DNA of 64,000 bases from Aedes albopictus (lineage: Eukaryota; Arthropoda; Insecta; Diptera; Culicidae), in contig NC_085137.1 of NCBI RefSeq assembly GCF_035046485.1, positions 479,409,396 through 479,473,395 of the forward strand. Direction: 5' to 3'. Each line of letters begins with the position of its first letter. Positions within the stretch are counted from its first letter, which is position 1. Shown here in pieces: positions 1 through 10,935 of the stretch. The translations under genes were made by a program, and so were the position numbers. The notes below the pieces were generated by a model that did not search any database, was not told where the DNA came from, and saw only the letters and a program-made list of their open reading frames with translations.

Positions 1-8
1 AAGCTCAT

Positions 9-104
9 TTGTAAATTAGTCATTGAAATCATAATTCCAAGAAGCATTGCAAGAATAAACTCGATCATTATTGGTCAGTGTCGGAATAAAAACTTTATTC
101 CGAC
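9..104 (+). repeat. Short dispersed repeat fragment with hairpin
   Basis: The stretch around 50-80 (CTCGATCATTATTGGTC) recurs at about 19445-19465, and the flanking bases back to about 9 also resemble 19384 onward. This is a two-copy dispersed fragment of unknown class. It ends in a perfect 11-bp hairpin (80-90 pairs with 94-104, loop AAC). No coding potential is visible. Confidence 0.4.
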
Positions 105-1239
105 ATTCTACCCGCTCTACTGAAATGACAAATTGAAAGTTGGGCAATTTGAATTGTAATTGCTCAAAAATGTATTCAATTCACAATAAAGGGTTCTGTA
201 TGCATCATAAAGGGCACAAATGGCAGGACTTAACTAGCTCCACTCCACCCAACTGAAAGGACCGTGAGTTTTGAAGTCGGAATTTATAATGATAATGAAT
301 ACATAAATGTATACACGAATGGCTACATCGCGCGTTGTCGGTCGATTGACAAGTGCAACGCCGCCAGGTCGAGACGGAACGATGGCGGTTGGGCGGTTGG
401 TGTCGATACGAAGGGTCAAAGCTCGGCGACAGAGTCGTGGAAGACCACGGGGTTAGACTCGGGGAAAAAAATCTAACCGTCGTCGACTACGAGGACGACG
501 ACGGACGGTTTGTTTCCAGCAGCAGGCTCGACCATGCACCGCCACCAGTTCAAAGCGCGACTGCAGGCTGCTGAAGGATTCTTGTCGCTTTGCCTCGACC
601 CCGAAGTCTCTCACTCATTTGGTCTCGGTGATGGGTGATGGAAGAGTTAGGAGTCACAAACGGCATAAGGTTGGACGGGCGGTGGTGCGAGGAGTGGCAG
701 CGCCAACGATGATGATTTTGTAGAGCTGCTGATGTTGAAAACTGCCACTTAGAAAATCCATGGGCTTTGCATTACATGCAACGCGAACACCCAAGAGAAA
801 GAGATTCAAATGTTTGGAAACCTGGTGGAATGGGTGGGGGGTGGTGGCGGGAGGAGGCACTTGGCAAAACGCTGGCATAAATGAAAAGTGAATGAATAAA
901 ATATGTTGAGGCCTGGAGAATGATGCTGAAGCAAAAAAACAAAGCGATGACAGAGACGTAAAATGCACTCTAGAGCGTACTTGGCCTAATTAAAATTAAA
1001 GATAAAGCATGAACATTTCGTTTACGATAGTGCACGACGTTGGGCATGGTTTCTATCTCGACGACAGACATAGACGACTCCCATTAAAGGGAGGTATGGA
1101 GCTTATTTGAAGGGCTTTATTGCTGACTAGATTGATGAGCGGTTAAATGATTGACAGAGCTTGTGGTTACTCTTAAGCATCAATTTTTGATCCAATTTAA
1201 CCCGAACGGCCATAACGCTCGGCATAAGCCGTTCCTCGA
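105..1239. other. Low-copy non-coding stretch
   Basis: No repeat family from elsewhere in the window and no convincing coding frame is seen. The short open frames on both strands lack domains and splice context. GC content is higher at about 320-640. It may be ordinary intergenic or intronic DNA. Confidence 0.4.
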
Positions 1240-2700
1240 AAATTCCTCCAGGACCCCCTCGGAAATTCATCGTGATGTTTTCCGAGAGTACCTCTACGAG
1301 TTCCGAGTAAATTCCTTCAGGAATTGCCGTGAAATCTCTCACAACTTATCGCTAGTTTCTCGGATTCTTCAAGAGCTGTGTTGGGATTCCTTCATGAGAT
1401 CCGCAGGAATTACTTCGAAAAACTTCCAAAAAATCCTGCAGGAGTTCTTCGGGAATTCCTTCGGAAGTACCGCGAGGATTCCATGGGAATCCCCCAATGA
1501 TTTGTCCAGGAGTTCCCTGAAAGCCCCTCCAGATAATTTTCCCAAGAGGTCCTCCAGAAATTTCTCCTGGGATTCCTACAGGAAGTTTTCCAGGGATTCC
1601 TCCAGGAATTCCTGTACTGATTCCTCTATGGGCTCATTCATGAATTTTTTCAGGTATTCCTCCAGAAATTCCTACACAGCTTCTTAAAGAATTCATCCAG
1701 AGTTCCCTCCAGGAATTCTTCCAGGGATTTCTTCAGGAATTCCTCAAGGACTTCCTCCAGGAATACCTCCAAGAATTTCTTCTTGAATAACTGCTAATTC
1801 ATCTATTCATCTAGGAATTCATCAAGAGATTCCTTCGGAAATTCCTCCACGGTGTCCTCCAGAAATTCATCCAGGGGTACCTCCAGGAATTTCAACAGGG
1901 GTCTTCTATGAATTCCTCACAGGAATTGCTTCAGTTTTTTTTGCAGGAATTCCATCAGTCATTCCTCCAGGAATTCTTCCTGTACATACTCCAGGGTATG
2001 TTCCAGAAATTACTCCAGCAAATACTCCAAGAATTCCTTCAGGAATTCCTCCAGAATTTTCTACAGGAATTACTCTACAAATTTTTCAGGAATTCCTCCA
2101 GAGCTCCTTCAGGAATTCATCCAGAGTTCCCTCCAGGGATTCTTTCAGGGATTTCCTCTGGAATTCCTCAAGGACTTCCTCCTGGAATACCTCCAAGGAT
2201 TTCTTCTTGAATAGCTGCTTATTTATCTAGGAATTCATTAAGAGATTCCTTCGGAAATTCCTCCATGGTGTCCTTCAGAAATTCTTCCAGGGGTACCTCC
2301 AGGAATTCCTCCAGCAATTTTAACAGGGGTCATCCACGAATTCGTCACAGAAATTGCTACAGAAATTCTTCCAGTAATTCCATCAGTCATTCCTCCAGGG
2401 GTTCTTCCAGAAATTCTTCCTATACATACTCCAGGATATATTCCCGAAATTGCTCCAGAAAATACTCCAGGAATTCCTTCAGAAATTCCTCCAGGAATTT
2501 CTAAAGGAATTATATACGAATCCCTCCTGGAATTACTACAGAAATTCCTCTAAGAATTGTTCCGTGAATTTTTTTTTTCAGTAATTCCTCCAGTTATTAT
2601 TCCAGAAATTCTTCCAGAAATAACTGCAGGAAATCCTACAAGAATACTTCCAGAAATTTCTCCAAGAATTCCTCCAGTTAATACTCCAGAAATTCCAGAA
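1240..2700 (+). repeat. Degenerate 12-bp satellite array, forward arm
   Basis: About 1.45 kb is built from a diverged 12-bp unit close to GGAATTCCTCCA. Because 12 is a multiple of three, open frames through it read as Arg-Asn-Ser-Ser or Leu-Gln-Glu-Phe repeats (for example 1151-1687, 1908-2210, 2265-2504); these are by-products and not genes. Around 2700 the unit flips to its reverse complement, so this arm and the next form one large imperfect palindrome. Related arrays lie at 9.8-13.8, 25.8-27.2, 38.0-40.8 and 56.8-62.3 kb. Confidence 0.85.
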
Positions 2701-3486
2701 AGAAGTCTTGGAGGTATTCCTGAATGAATTCTTGGAAGAACTCCTAAAGGAATTCCTGGGGAATTCCTACTGGCATTTCAGGAGGAACTTCTGAAGGATT
2801 TCCTAGAAGAATTCCTAAATGTATTTATTGAAAAATCCCTGCATGTATTCCTAGAGGAATTAACAAAGGAATCCCTGGCCAAATTCCTGGAGGAATTTTT
2901 GACAGAAGTATTGGATCAGGTCTTGGAGAAATTATTATTAAAAAAAAATTTCTGGAGAAATTCCTGGACGGATTCATGATGAAATTTTTGGAAAAATTCC
3001 TGGAGGAATGCTTGGAGAAACTTTTGGAGTAATTATTTGAGAAATTCTTGAAGGAATTCTAGAAGGAGTTCTCGGAAGAAATCATGAAAGAAATCTCGAA
3101 GCAGCTCCTAGAGAAATCCATGAGGGAATTCTAAGAGGAATCCCTGAAGTTGTCGCAGGAGTATTTTCTTTAAGAATTTTTTTATTGGTTTACTGATGGA
3201 TCCTGAAGGTATTTGTGGAGGAATTTCCGGAAAAATTCTTTCAAAAATTCTTTAAAAATCCCTGGGGAATTTCTCGACGAATTCTTCGATGATTTCCTGA
3301 AGACGCTCCTGGAGGACTTTCTGAAGTAATTTCTGTAGAAATTCCTTGAAAATTTTCTTCACGAACTCCTGGAGCAATGTCTGGAGAAATGCCTGATAGT
3401 AATCTCGAATAAATCCCTGGAGTATTTTTAGAAAGAATTTCTGGATGATTTCCTGCAGGTTTCTGGAGAAATTCTTCAAGGAATTG
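2701..3486 (-). repeat. Degenerate 12-bp satellite array, reverse arm
   Basis: The same 12-bp family reads here as TGGAGGAATTCC on the + strand, opposite to 1240-2700. The minus-strand frame at 3252-3497 (LQEF-type repeats) is a by-product of the unit. The arm stops abruptly where the foldback element at 3488 begins. Confidence 0.8.
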
Positions 3487-3487
3487 A

Positions 3488-4121
3488 GCGTGATCAAATA
3501 AGGTTTCTGAAAATTATAGAACTTTTAGAAAAACTTATAAGATATTTGAACACATTTTTAAAACATTATATCCCAGTATGTACTTTTCAAACTTTTTGTG
3601 TGTTACAGCTGATACCTAAGGTTCTCATATGCAGCTACTTTTGAGGCTTTATATTCACTAAAAAAATATGAAAAATGTACTTATGTAGTTGGCGATGTTT
3701 TAAAATTTACCTTATTTTGCACATATAATCTGCCAAACGTTTTCCACCAATAAAAGTGCATTAACTGAACGAAAAATACAAAGAACCTACTCTTCATATG
3801 TAGTTTAGTAGGTCCTGTATGAAAATATTTCATTAAAAAAAATTAAAAAAGTTGAAAACATTTGGCACTTTTATTGATCAAAATATGATAAATTTCCAAA
3901 TGACACTCTGAACATATACAGATTTTTCATATTTTTTGTAGAGAGTATAAAACGTCAAACGAAGCTGCATATGAAAGCCTTAGGTATACGCTGCAACACA
4001 AAAAAAAATAAAAAAGTTTCATCGAGTACATATTGAGATATAATGTTTTAAAATTGTATTCATAAATCTTAAAAGTTTTACTAAAAGCTCTATAATTTTC
4101 AGAAAACTTATTCGATCTCGC
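3488..4121. mobile_element. Foldback MITE, about 634 bp
   Basis: The two halves are imperfect reverse complements along almost the whole length: 3491-3650 pairs with 3960-4121 (shared core TCTGAAAATTATAGA), and the pairing continues inward through ATATGAAAAAT and AATAAAAGTGC. No coding frame is present. This is the structure of a non-autonomous foldback element; no target duplication could be read. Confidence 0.75.
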
Positions 4122-4136
4122 TTAAAATTTAATATA

Positions 4137-5210
4137 CACTCCCGATCAAAAGTTTGGGGTCACCCCCTCAAAAACATGTCCTTTTTTTAGGCCCATATCT
4201 CCCCCAATTTGCGTCCGATTTCTAAACCCAAGGTTTCATTCAAAAGATAATAAGTCAAAGAAACTTTGAACATGATTTAAAAGAAACTTTTTCAAAAAAT
4301 TTGTATGTAAACTTAATCCAAAGTTGCCAAATTTTCTAAAAAATGAATATAAACTTACGGCAGTGTCGCTGGAAATTGGGTCGACCAAATTTTAAGATGA
4401 GAGCGATAATATTTATGACCCATTTTCTATTATCTTTCATCTGCTTTTTACAGAACTTAGCTAAAAAATCTAGAAAAAAAGTTATTAAATAAATTAACTC
4501 TTCATGTCATCGACCAAAAGTTTGGGGTCACTTTCGTAAAACATGGAAAAGTGATTTGGTGATATCTTCGTCATCTATAGTTCAATTTTAATTATTTTTG
4601 GCTCATTTCAAAGAAAATTAACTAGATTTACGTTTGATGTTTTTAACTTAACGTATTTAACGATTTTTGTATATTAAAATGTTATGGAAAGTTAATACAT
4701 TTCATCACACTTCAAAAAATGAGGCAACTTCACGTTAAGTTTTAGTATGTAAATTTGAACAAATATGTGTGGTTCAATGTCTTTGCAGTAAGTATCATTC
4801 ATTTTGTTTCAAATAAGCCAAGAAGAATTAAAATTGAATGAAAGTTGACAAAGATATCAACAAATCACTTTTCCATGTTTTACGATACTGACCCCAAACT
4901 TTTGACCGATACATCATTTTGTGGGGTGACCCCAAACTTTTGGTCGATGACATGAAGAGTTAATTTACTTGATAATTTTTTTTTCTAGATTTTTTAGCTA
5001 AGTTCTGTAAAAAGCATCTGAAAGTGTTTAAGTAAGTTTACATACATTTTTTTTGAAAAAGTTTCTTTTAAATCATGTTCAAAGTTTCTTTGACTTATTA
5101 TCTTTTGAATGAGACCAAGGGTTTTGAAATCGGACGCAAATTGGCGAAGATGTGGGCCTAAAAGATGACATGTTTTTGAGGGGGTGACCCCAAACTTTTG
5201 ATCGGGAGTG
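4137..5210. mobile_element. TA-flanked foldback MITE (Tc1/mariner type)
   Basis: Outer ends are CACTCCCGATC at 4137 and GATCGGGAGTG at 5200-5210, each followed outward by TA (4135-4136, 5211-5212), the target duplication of Tc1/mariner transposases. Arms of about 185 bp pair well and weaker pairing runs to the centre. The motif CAAAAGTTTGGGGTCAC occurs at both ends and again inside (about 4515 and, inverted, twice near 4890-4945), which suggests a nested or rearranged copy. No transposase frame survives. Confidence 0.85.
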
Positions 5211-5333
5211 TATGGTTTATGATTGGTCAAAATTGCAGCAATTGTGATTGCCGTTTCAAAAAGTTATGAACATTCGAATGAAAAATTATTTTGACCAAAA
5301 AATTGCTGTACGGACAATTGTTTACTACACTGT

Positions 5334-6285
5334 ATATTACACAAGTTTACAAAATAAAACGAAAGTCGTGAACTTCTGTAGACGACCAAAATTTTTGAGG
5401 CATAATTAAGCGCTGATTTCAAAACCGTGCTTCAAAAAAATTAAAGCAGAGCAGTTATTAAGTTTTTGCTCAATGTCGAGTTTTACAACTTTTTAAAATA
5501 TGGAATTTAATGAAATTCAAATATCTTGTGTTTTGTTTAACCAATTTTGAATCTTTTTCCATAAATTAAAAGCTGATTATAATACCATTCGATCATCTGA
5601 ATGCAGGTTTCGCGTCAGTTTGATGAAATTCAAGATATTGGCGAGTTTTAGGGATGATCTCCTTAAATTATAGCAAATTTTCCAAAAATATATGAAGAAA
5701 CTAGCTGTACCCGGCAAACTTTGTCCTGCCTACTGCGTTTTTTGACGTTTCAAATTTCAATCCAAGATCAAGTTCCCGGTCACAAACTGTATGGAAGATC
5801 GATTTTCAAAAACTCTAAATTTTTCCATGTTTTTTGCCTCATAAACCTTCCTTGGGTGAAAACTAACAGAACAAAACAAAGACGACCCAAAACGGACGTT
5901 CCGTTCGCAAGTTATGTGCGGTCCCACGTATGCCACTGCATTTTTATGTGAAGAAATGTATTTTTTTTAATAAGAAAAAAACAATTTAAAAATTCTTTCT
6001 CAACGTTTATTTTACATATCATATGTAGGCGAGTTACAGTAAAAAAATCAGCTCAATCGGAGCATTGATTACGGAGAATGTGATGTGTGAAGTGAGCGAC
6101 TTTGCTTAAAAATAGAACAAAAATAGATTTCAAATCATTAACCTTGTATGGAAAGTCGAAAAAAATTCCGCTCTACTGTATTTTTTTCCCTTCTCGTTTT
6201 CGAACTCTGGGCAGGATTCTACATCAAAAACGATCATCAACTTACCGAGTTCAAAAATGCTGTAAACTAGTGTTATTAGACTGTT
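5334..6285 (+). repeat. Dispersed repeat, copy A
   Basis: This segment matches the reverse complement of 49973-50662 over its length, starting at TACACAAGTTTACAAAATAA. It is split by a Helitron-like insertion at 5701-5947 that copy B lacks. No domain or terminal structure was recognised. Short open frames within it (5721-5951, 6102-6344) are not supported as genes. Confidence 0.75.
5701..5947 (-). mobile_element. Short non-autonomous Helitron remnant
   Basis: On the minus strand this ends in GCCGGGTACAGCTAG, the CTAG-type Helitron 3' end, preceded by a short GC-rich stem. It is closely related to 19141-19373. The 5' TC(TA)n start seen in that copy is missing. The insertion is confirmed because the matching site in the other dispersed-repeat copy (near 50290) is empty. 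TGAAGAAA lies on both sides (about 5692-5700 and 5941-5949), which is unusual because Helitrons do not make target duplications. Confidence 0.65.
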
Positions 6286-6289
6286 TTCC

Positions 6290-7366
6290 AATATTAGTAT
6301 ACATCTCCCTTAGTGTTTTCCTTGTCACTGTGAATTCAAATTGACTAACTTTCCATCGTTTCGGCTTGTTTTGTTTCAGATGTAGTGAAGCTTGAAAACG
6401 TTGCACTGAAATTACGCCTCGCAACCCTTCATGCTGGCAGAAAACACGACTCCGCCGAGAGACACAAAAACAGAAATAAAATCATACATTTTAGATGACG
6501 ATGAATATGAAATGGCAAAAGCGGAGGGCGAGATTTAATATTTATAAACAAACAAAGTGTTGTACCTACTGAGTCGCTCTTCTCCGGCGCCTAGCCTCCG
6601 TCTTTTCACATGGTGGGCGGTGGTGGGTGATGTGCGAGAGACTCCAGCTGTATCAGAAGCTGGAGCAAGAGCGCCGACTAGATTCTGTCGTTTCTGATTC
6701 TTGTTCGCTGAGGCCAGGACGAGCCAGGAACGTGAAAAGGTTGAATCGCGAAAGAACCATCCTCGTGCACGGTGTTGCTCCACCGACCGACTGAGGGGCA
6801 TCCCCGTCGTCTGGTGTGGTTGTTTGCACACATCGCACACTATAGCCCTCGCTCTAGATTCCAACGACGACCTCGTCAGGCACTTGACTTGCAGGTCCAG
6901 CAGCCAACGTCTGCAGAGCATGTACCTAGGTTAACCTTTTCCGTCTACTACGTAATAACTACAGTGACCGGGTGGAAGCTGCACTTCATGGTGGAGTGAA
7001 ATAGCAAAAATCAAGAGATCTACCAGGAACATACGACGACATTGTCGCGTCACATGTCGTCATCATTGATAGCGGAGTGTCCTGTCGTAGCCGTCGCCCG
7101 CCGTCATCGTTAGAATCGACCACGCAACTACGTAATCAGCTGTGTAAATATTTTCTCGCAATTAACCCTTGCCCCTTCAACTTGCATTCCACTAGCACTG
7201 GTGGAAATGTGGAAAATACCAAATACCTGGTGACCACCGTTAATGTTCTTTGCAGACTGTCGGTATGCTAGAGATTCTTCTCGTGTAGGGAATTGTGTAT
7301 GCTCCCTTAAGCATAGAAGGTCAGCAATCATTGCAAACTCAGAAATTATCGGGTTTACACCGAAAA
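6290..7366. other. Low-copy stretch, no supported gene
   Basis: GC-rich around 6560-6930 and 7020-7130. Long open frames overlap on both strands at 6535-6934 without recognisable domains, so coding is unlikely. A splice-acceptor-like tract (GTTTTGTTTCAG) ends near 6380 and is followed by an open frame of about 38 codons, but no GT donor follows and AATAAA lies near 6475. I do not call an exon. Confidence 0.35.
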
Positions 7367-7368
7367 TA

Positions 7369-7964
7369 GTTGAGGGGCCCAGATGCAAAGGGGTGTAAGT
7401 GACCATTTTGTCCATTTTGAGCTAAGCATATCATAAAATTCTTCAGATTTCAAGCTTTCAGGAACTTTTTTAAGATTGTTTCTACGATGATTGGAAAAAT
7501 TACAATAAATCAGAGAAAATTGGGTTGATTTTGAAACTCCATACATTTTGTATGGGAAGAAAAATTGCTTTATTCCAAAAGCTAGACTTTACATATACTG
7601 GCGTGAGTGAGAAATGGACAAATTGAGGTGAAATTTGCGAAAAAGTTACTCGTCCTCTCGGTGAGACTCGAACTCACGACTCCTACTGTTCGAACTCAAG
7701 ACTCCTATGAGTTCGAGTCTCACCGAGAGGACGAGTAACTTTTTCGCAAATTTCACCTCAATTTGTCCATTTCTCACTCACGCCAGTATATGTAAAGTCT
7801 AGCTTTTGGAATAAAGTAAAACTTCCATTCGGCTGGTTAAGCCGCAAAAATCGATAATTAATTAATTTAATTATGTCAAGAAAAATTGGTTAAAAACTTT
7901 AAACCTCATTTACTCGAAAGTAGGTTTTTGTCACTTACACCCCTTTGCTTCTAACTCCCTTAGT
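7369..7964. mobile_element. TA-type MITE (TTGAGGGG family), split by a SINE insertion
   Basis: The left part (7369-7567) and right part (7878-7964) match the intact copy at 29694-29961, including the inner motif CAAAGGGGTGTAAGTGAC and its inverse. The left flank keeps TA; the right end has diverged (CCCTTAG). The interruption is the palindromic SINE insertion described separately. Confidence 0.75.
7568..7877. mobile_element. Palindromic SINE insertion with 11-bp target duplication
   Basis: Two arms of 109 bp, 7568-7676 and 7708-7816, are perfect reverse complements as read. Each holds a tRNA B-box-like core (GAGTTCGAGTCTCACC) and a SINE body (GACAAATTGAGGTGAAATTT). The right arm continues into a unique 3' tail to 7877. 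AAGAAAAATTG flanks both sides (7557-7567, 7878-7888), and the host MITE copy at 29694 has this site once. This is therefore a single insertion event that carried an inverted duplication, possibly by template switching during target-primed reverse transcription. Confidence 0.8.
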
Positions 7965-7981
7965 TTCAAAAGAACTTCAAG

Positions 7982-8242
7982 ACGGCTGACCGGGTCCATA
8001 TAGCCGATGTAGTTAGCGCACGGGTATACAGCATGACCATGCTGCGGGGGATCGGTTCGATTCCCGGTTGATCCAGGATCACTTCGTAATGGAAATTTCC
8101 CTGAATCCCTGGGCATGAAGTAGATATCTTGGCGCCTGACATGCGAAATACACAGGCAAAATAAATGTTGAAAGGCTCATAGAACACTAAGCTGAGTAGC
8201 AGGGTTTGTCCCAGTTGAGACGTTATGCCAAAAAGATGAAGT
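7982..8242 (+). mobile_element. tRNA-derived SINE (Feilai-like)
   Basis: An A-box-like segment (TAGTTAGCGCACGGG) near 8010 and a B box (GGTTCGATTCCCGG) near 8052 form a tRNA-like head. The body shares GAACACTAAGCTGAGTAGCAG-type sequence with the copy at 9141-9409, and the end is AAAAAGATGAAG. No functional tRNA fold is implied. Confidence 0.75.
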
Positions 8243-8249
8243 CTGACCG

Positions 8250-9086
8250 ATTTCCTGGTTAAGCAGATACAAATAATCATCTAGTACCAGTAAACATCTT
8301 CATTATCCATTACGCAATCATCCGTTTTCCCACGGGTGCAAAGCCGTAGAACCGAACATCAGTTAATTTAAAATCAAAACACTTAATTTAACACCACGAG
8401 CAGCTGTCACCATCAACGCCTCATCGCTGCCACTTTTGCCACTCGTGTCCAATAGGTACACAAACACGGTATGCGCTTACTGCTGCTACCCATTGCTTCC
8501 GCTTCTGATGCATATATGCACAACTCCCCCACTCCCCATCAACATAGGTAGACTATATTGGCGTCGCAATTGGGTGGATGCAATTTTTTTTTCGTTTGCT
8601 TCTCGCGATCACCACCGGCCAAACGCCACCGCGTCGCATCATCGGTTCTCGTAGCCGAGCCAGCCGGCGACAACAACGTTGCTGCTCGCCACCGGCACTC
8701 CGGTTAGTAGGTATTAGCCAAAACACATGTTCGATGACTTTTCACGCACTGTACTCACGCGCGCAGAGTGGCCCACTCACTACGCGTATGAAGCTACTGT
8801 AGAGAGGTACAGCGGTGGGAGGGTGGGTGGAGGTACTTATTGGTGCATGTGCATTTCACGTGGCATGCCACGGCGGCTCCCAGTCCACCGGACTGACTGC
8901 CCGGAAATTTGTCCCGGTGAAATTCAGCGTGACATCCGCGTGCGTGTGCATATTTCCGTGTGTATATGTAGACACGTGTGTTTTTGCACCGTTTTCTGTC
9001 AATGTGCCGTGTTGTGAGCGCGGTGTGGGTGGAGTGTGGCTTCCAGGAGATGTTGCACCTGAATTGCGATTAAGCTATAGCGGCAT
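8250..9086. other. Low-copy, GC-rich stretch
   Basis: CpG-containing sequence at about 8400-9050 with several overlapping open frames on the + strand (8436-9090). None has a recognisable domain or clear exon boundaries. It could hold regulatory DNA; nothing specific can be supported. Confidence 0.35.
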
Positions 9087-9089
9087 ATA

Positions 9090-9580
9090 GGGTCTGGGAC
9101 CATTTGGGCAGAAGCACCTATTTTGGACACTTGCTGTTATAACTTCTTCTTCTTCTTTAGGGCTCTCGTCCCACTGGGACTTGGCCTGCCTCTCTTCAAC
9201 TTAGTGTTCTTTGAGCACTTCCACAGTTATTTATTGAAGGGCTTTCTTTGCCTGGCATTATTGCATGAATTTGTGTATTGTGAGGCATGTACAATGACGC
9301 ACTATGCCCAGAGAGTCGAGAAAATTTTCCCGACTGGAACGGAAATCGAACCCGCCGTCTCCGAATTGGCGATCCATAGGCTTAACCACTAGGCTAGGCT
9401 AACTGGAGACCCTGCAATAACTCAGTCGATTTCAAATCAATTGATATGAAATTTTATTCATGGGTAGATATTGTACGCAGCTTACCGTATTCCAAAAATT
9501 AAGTCAATTGGGAGAAAATTGACTGAGCTACATCAACAAGTGCCCAAAACAGATGCTCCTGCCCAAATGGTCCCAGACCC
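9090..9580. mobile_element. TA-flanked MITE carrying a nested SINE
   Basis: Ends are GGGTCTGGGACCATTTGGGC (9090 onward) and its inverse GCCCAAATGGTCCCAGACCC (ending 9580), each flanked by TA (9088-9089, 9581-9582). Pairing continues inward to CAAGTG. About 270 bp of its length is the SINE at 9141-9409, so the original MITE was about 220 bp. Tc1/mariner-type mobilisation is inferred from the TA duplication. Confidence 0.85.
9141..9409 (-). mobile_element. Feilai-like tRNA SINE, nested in MITE
   Basis: On the minus strand there is a tRNA-like head (TAGCCTAGTGGTTAAGCC; B box GGGTTCGATTTCC), then a body shared with 7982-8242 (GAACACTAAGTTGAAGAG, AGTCCCAGTGGGACGAGAG), ending in repeated AGA/AAG triplets as known for Feilai of Aedes. 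ATAACT lies on both sides, a probable target duplication (TGTTATAACT left, TGCAATAACT right). Family name is from memory. Confidence 0.8.
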
Positions 9581-9859
9581 TACGTATTGGGAGCTTTTAA
9601 CCCATGTTTACCCAGCGTCTTATTCATAGGACAGTAAGTGAATATATTGGAAATTACAAGATGTTCTGAATATCCATACATGGTGAACACTAAACTTCAG
9701 AGTTGTTTCACTAGGTTGCGCGAACGTTGCTGCAATGACTATATTTGGCCGTGGTTTATGTGTACAATTTCAAAAGTGAAACTAATGTGTTCTCGTTATG
9801 TCTCGACAAGGTTTAAAATGTGAAGCTGTTGTCTTTGATTACTTAGTCTGAGTCAACTA

Positions 9860-10014
9860 TTTCCCAGATTCCATCAGGGATTCGCAAGGATTCTTCCTGG
9901 GTTATCTCCCTGGATTCCTTCAGGAATTTCTGTCTGCCTGATTTATACCAATTTTTCTGTTTTCCTTTCAAACAAATATGTTTTCAAGGATTCTTCCAAG
10001 TGTTCCTTACGATA
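9860..10014 (+). repeat. 12-bp array fragment left of a foldback
   Basis: Diverged GGATTCCTTCAGG-type units continue, after the foldback at 10017-10933, into the array at 10936-13000. The foldback therefore inserted into a pre-existing array. Confidence 0.7.
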
Positions 10015-10016
10015 TA

Positions 10017-10933
10017 CAGGGGATGGCCAAAATGTTTGGGATAGGCAACTTTTTTTTCTCTTACAAGAAAGTTCAACATGCTGTAACTTTTCACAGAGTG
10101 CATCAAAAATTCTCAAATTTTGACTGTTTGTCACCCTTTTATATGTGCACCATTGGTACAAATTTGAGCTCGATTGGTTAATCTTTTGCGAAGCTAGAAC
10201 AGTTCTCGTAAAACACTATTTTTTAACCAACAAATTTTTAAGCTGTCATATCTCGGAGACCACTGACCCGAATTGAAAGAAATTTTGAGCGATTATCAAC
10301 AATATATTACTGCTTCAAAGTTACTCAAAACATTGGAACTTTTTAAATGTTGGAAAAAGTTTTGTTGATTTGACATTTTCACCCATATAGAGGAAAATAA
10401 TCAAATTTACAATACCTCACAAAAAATACTAAATGTATTCTTTCTTTAATATAAATGGGCTCTAATATATTTCATTATAGATATCTTAAGAACAGAAGTA
10501 GAAAATCTTTGGATATCAATAGTAAAATTTAATGACATATATGTGAAAAAATTACATTTTTTCGAGAAAGATCCTAAAAGTGTCAATCCATCATAACTTT
10601 TTTCAACGTTCGAAAAGTACCTATGTTTTGAAGAATTTTCAAGCATTAATATATTGTTGATAAACGTTTAAATTTCTTTCAATTCAGTTTACTGGTCTCC
10701 GAGATATGACAGCTTAAAAATTAGTTGTCTAAAAAATACTGTTTTACGAGAACAGTTCTAACACCTATTATTAACCAATCGAGCCCAAATTTGTACCAAT
10801 GATGCACGTATAATAGGTTGACAAACAGTCATAATTTGAGAATGTTTGATGTACTCTATGAAAAATTACAGCATGATGAACTTTTTTATGAGAAAAAAAA
10901 GTTGCTTATCCCAAACAATTTGGCCATCCCCTG
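10017..10933. mobile_element. TA-flanked foldback MITE inside the array
   Basis: Ends CAGGGGATGGCCAAAATGTT (10017) and the inverse ending GGCCATCCCCTG (10933), each flanked by TA (10015-10016, 10934-10935). The arms pair over roughly 430 bp each (shared motifs AATCGAGC, TCTCGGAGA, TTTTACGAGAACAGTTCTA), leaving a short AT-rich centre. No transposase. Same architecture as 4137-5210 but unrelated ends. Confidence 0.9.
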
Positions 10934-10935
10934 TA

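Noticed and set aside
1151..2504. Long open frames with Arg-Asn-Ser-Ser repeats
   Set aside because: They follow directly from a 12-bp repeat unit (four codons) and exist in both orientations; not proteins.
6380..6493. Exon after a strong acceptor-like tract
   Set aside because: Open for about 38 codons but no GT donor follows and the context is AT-rich.
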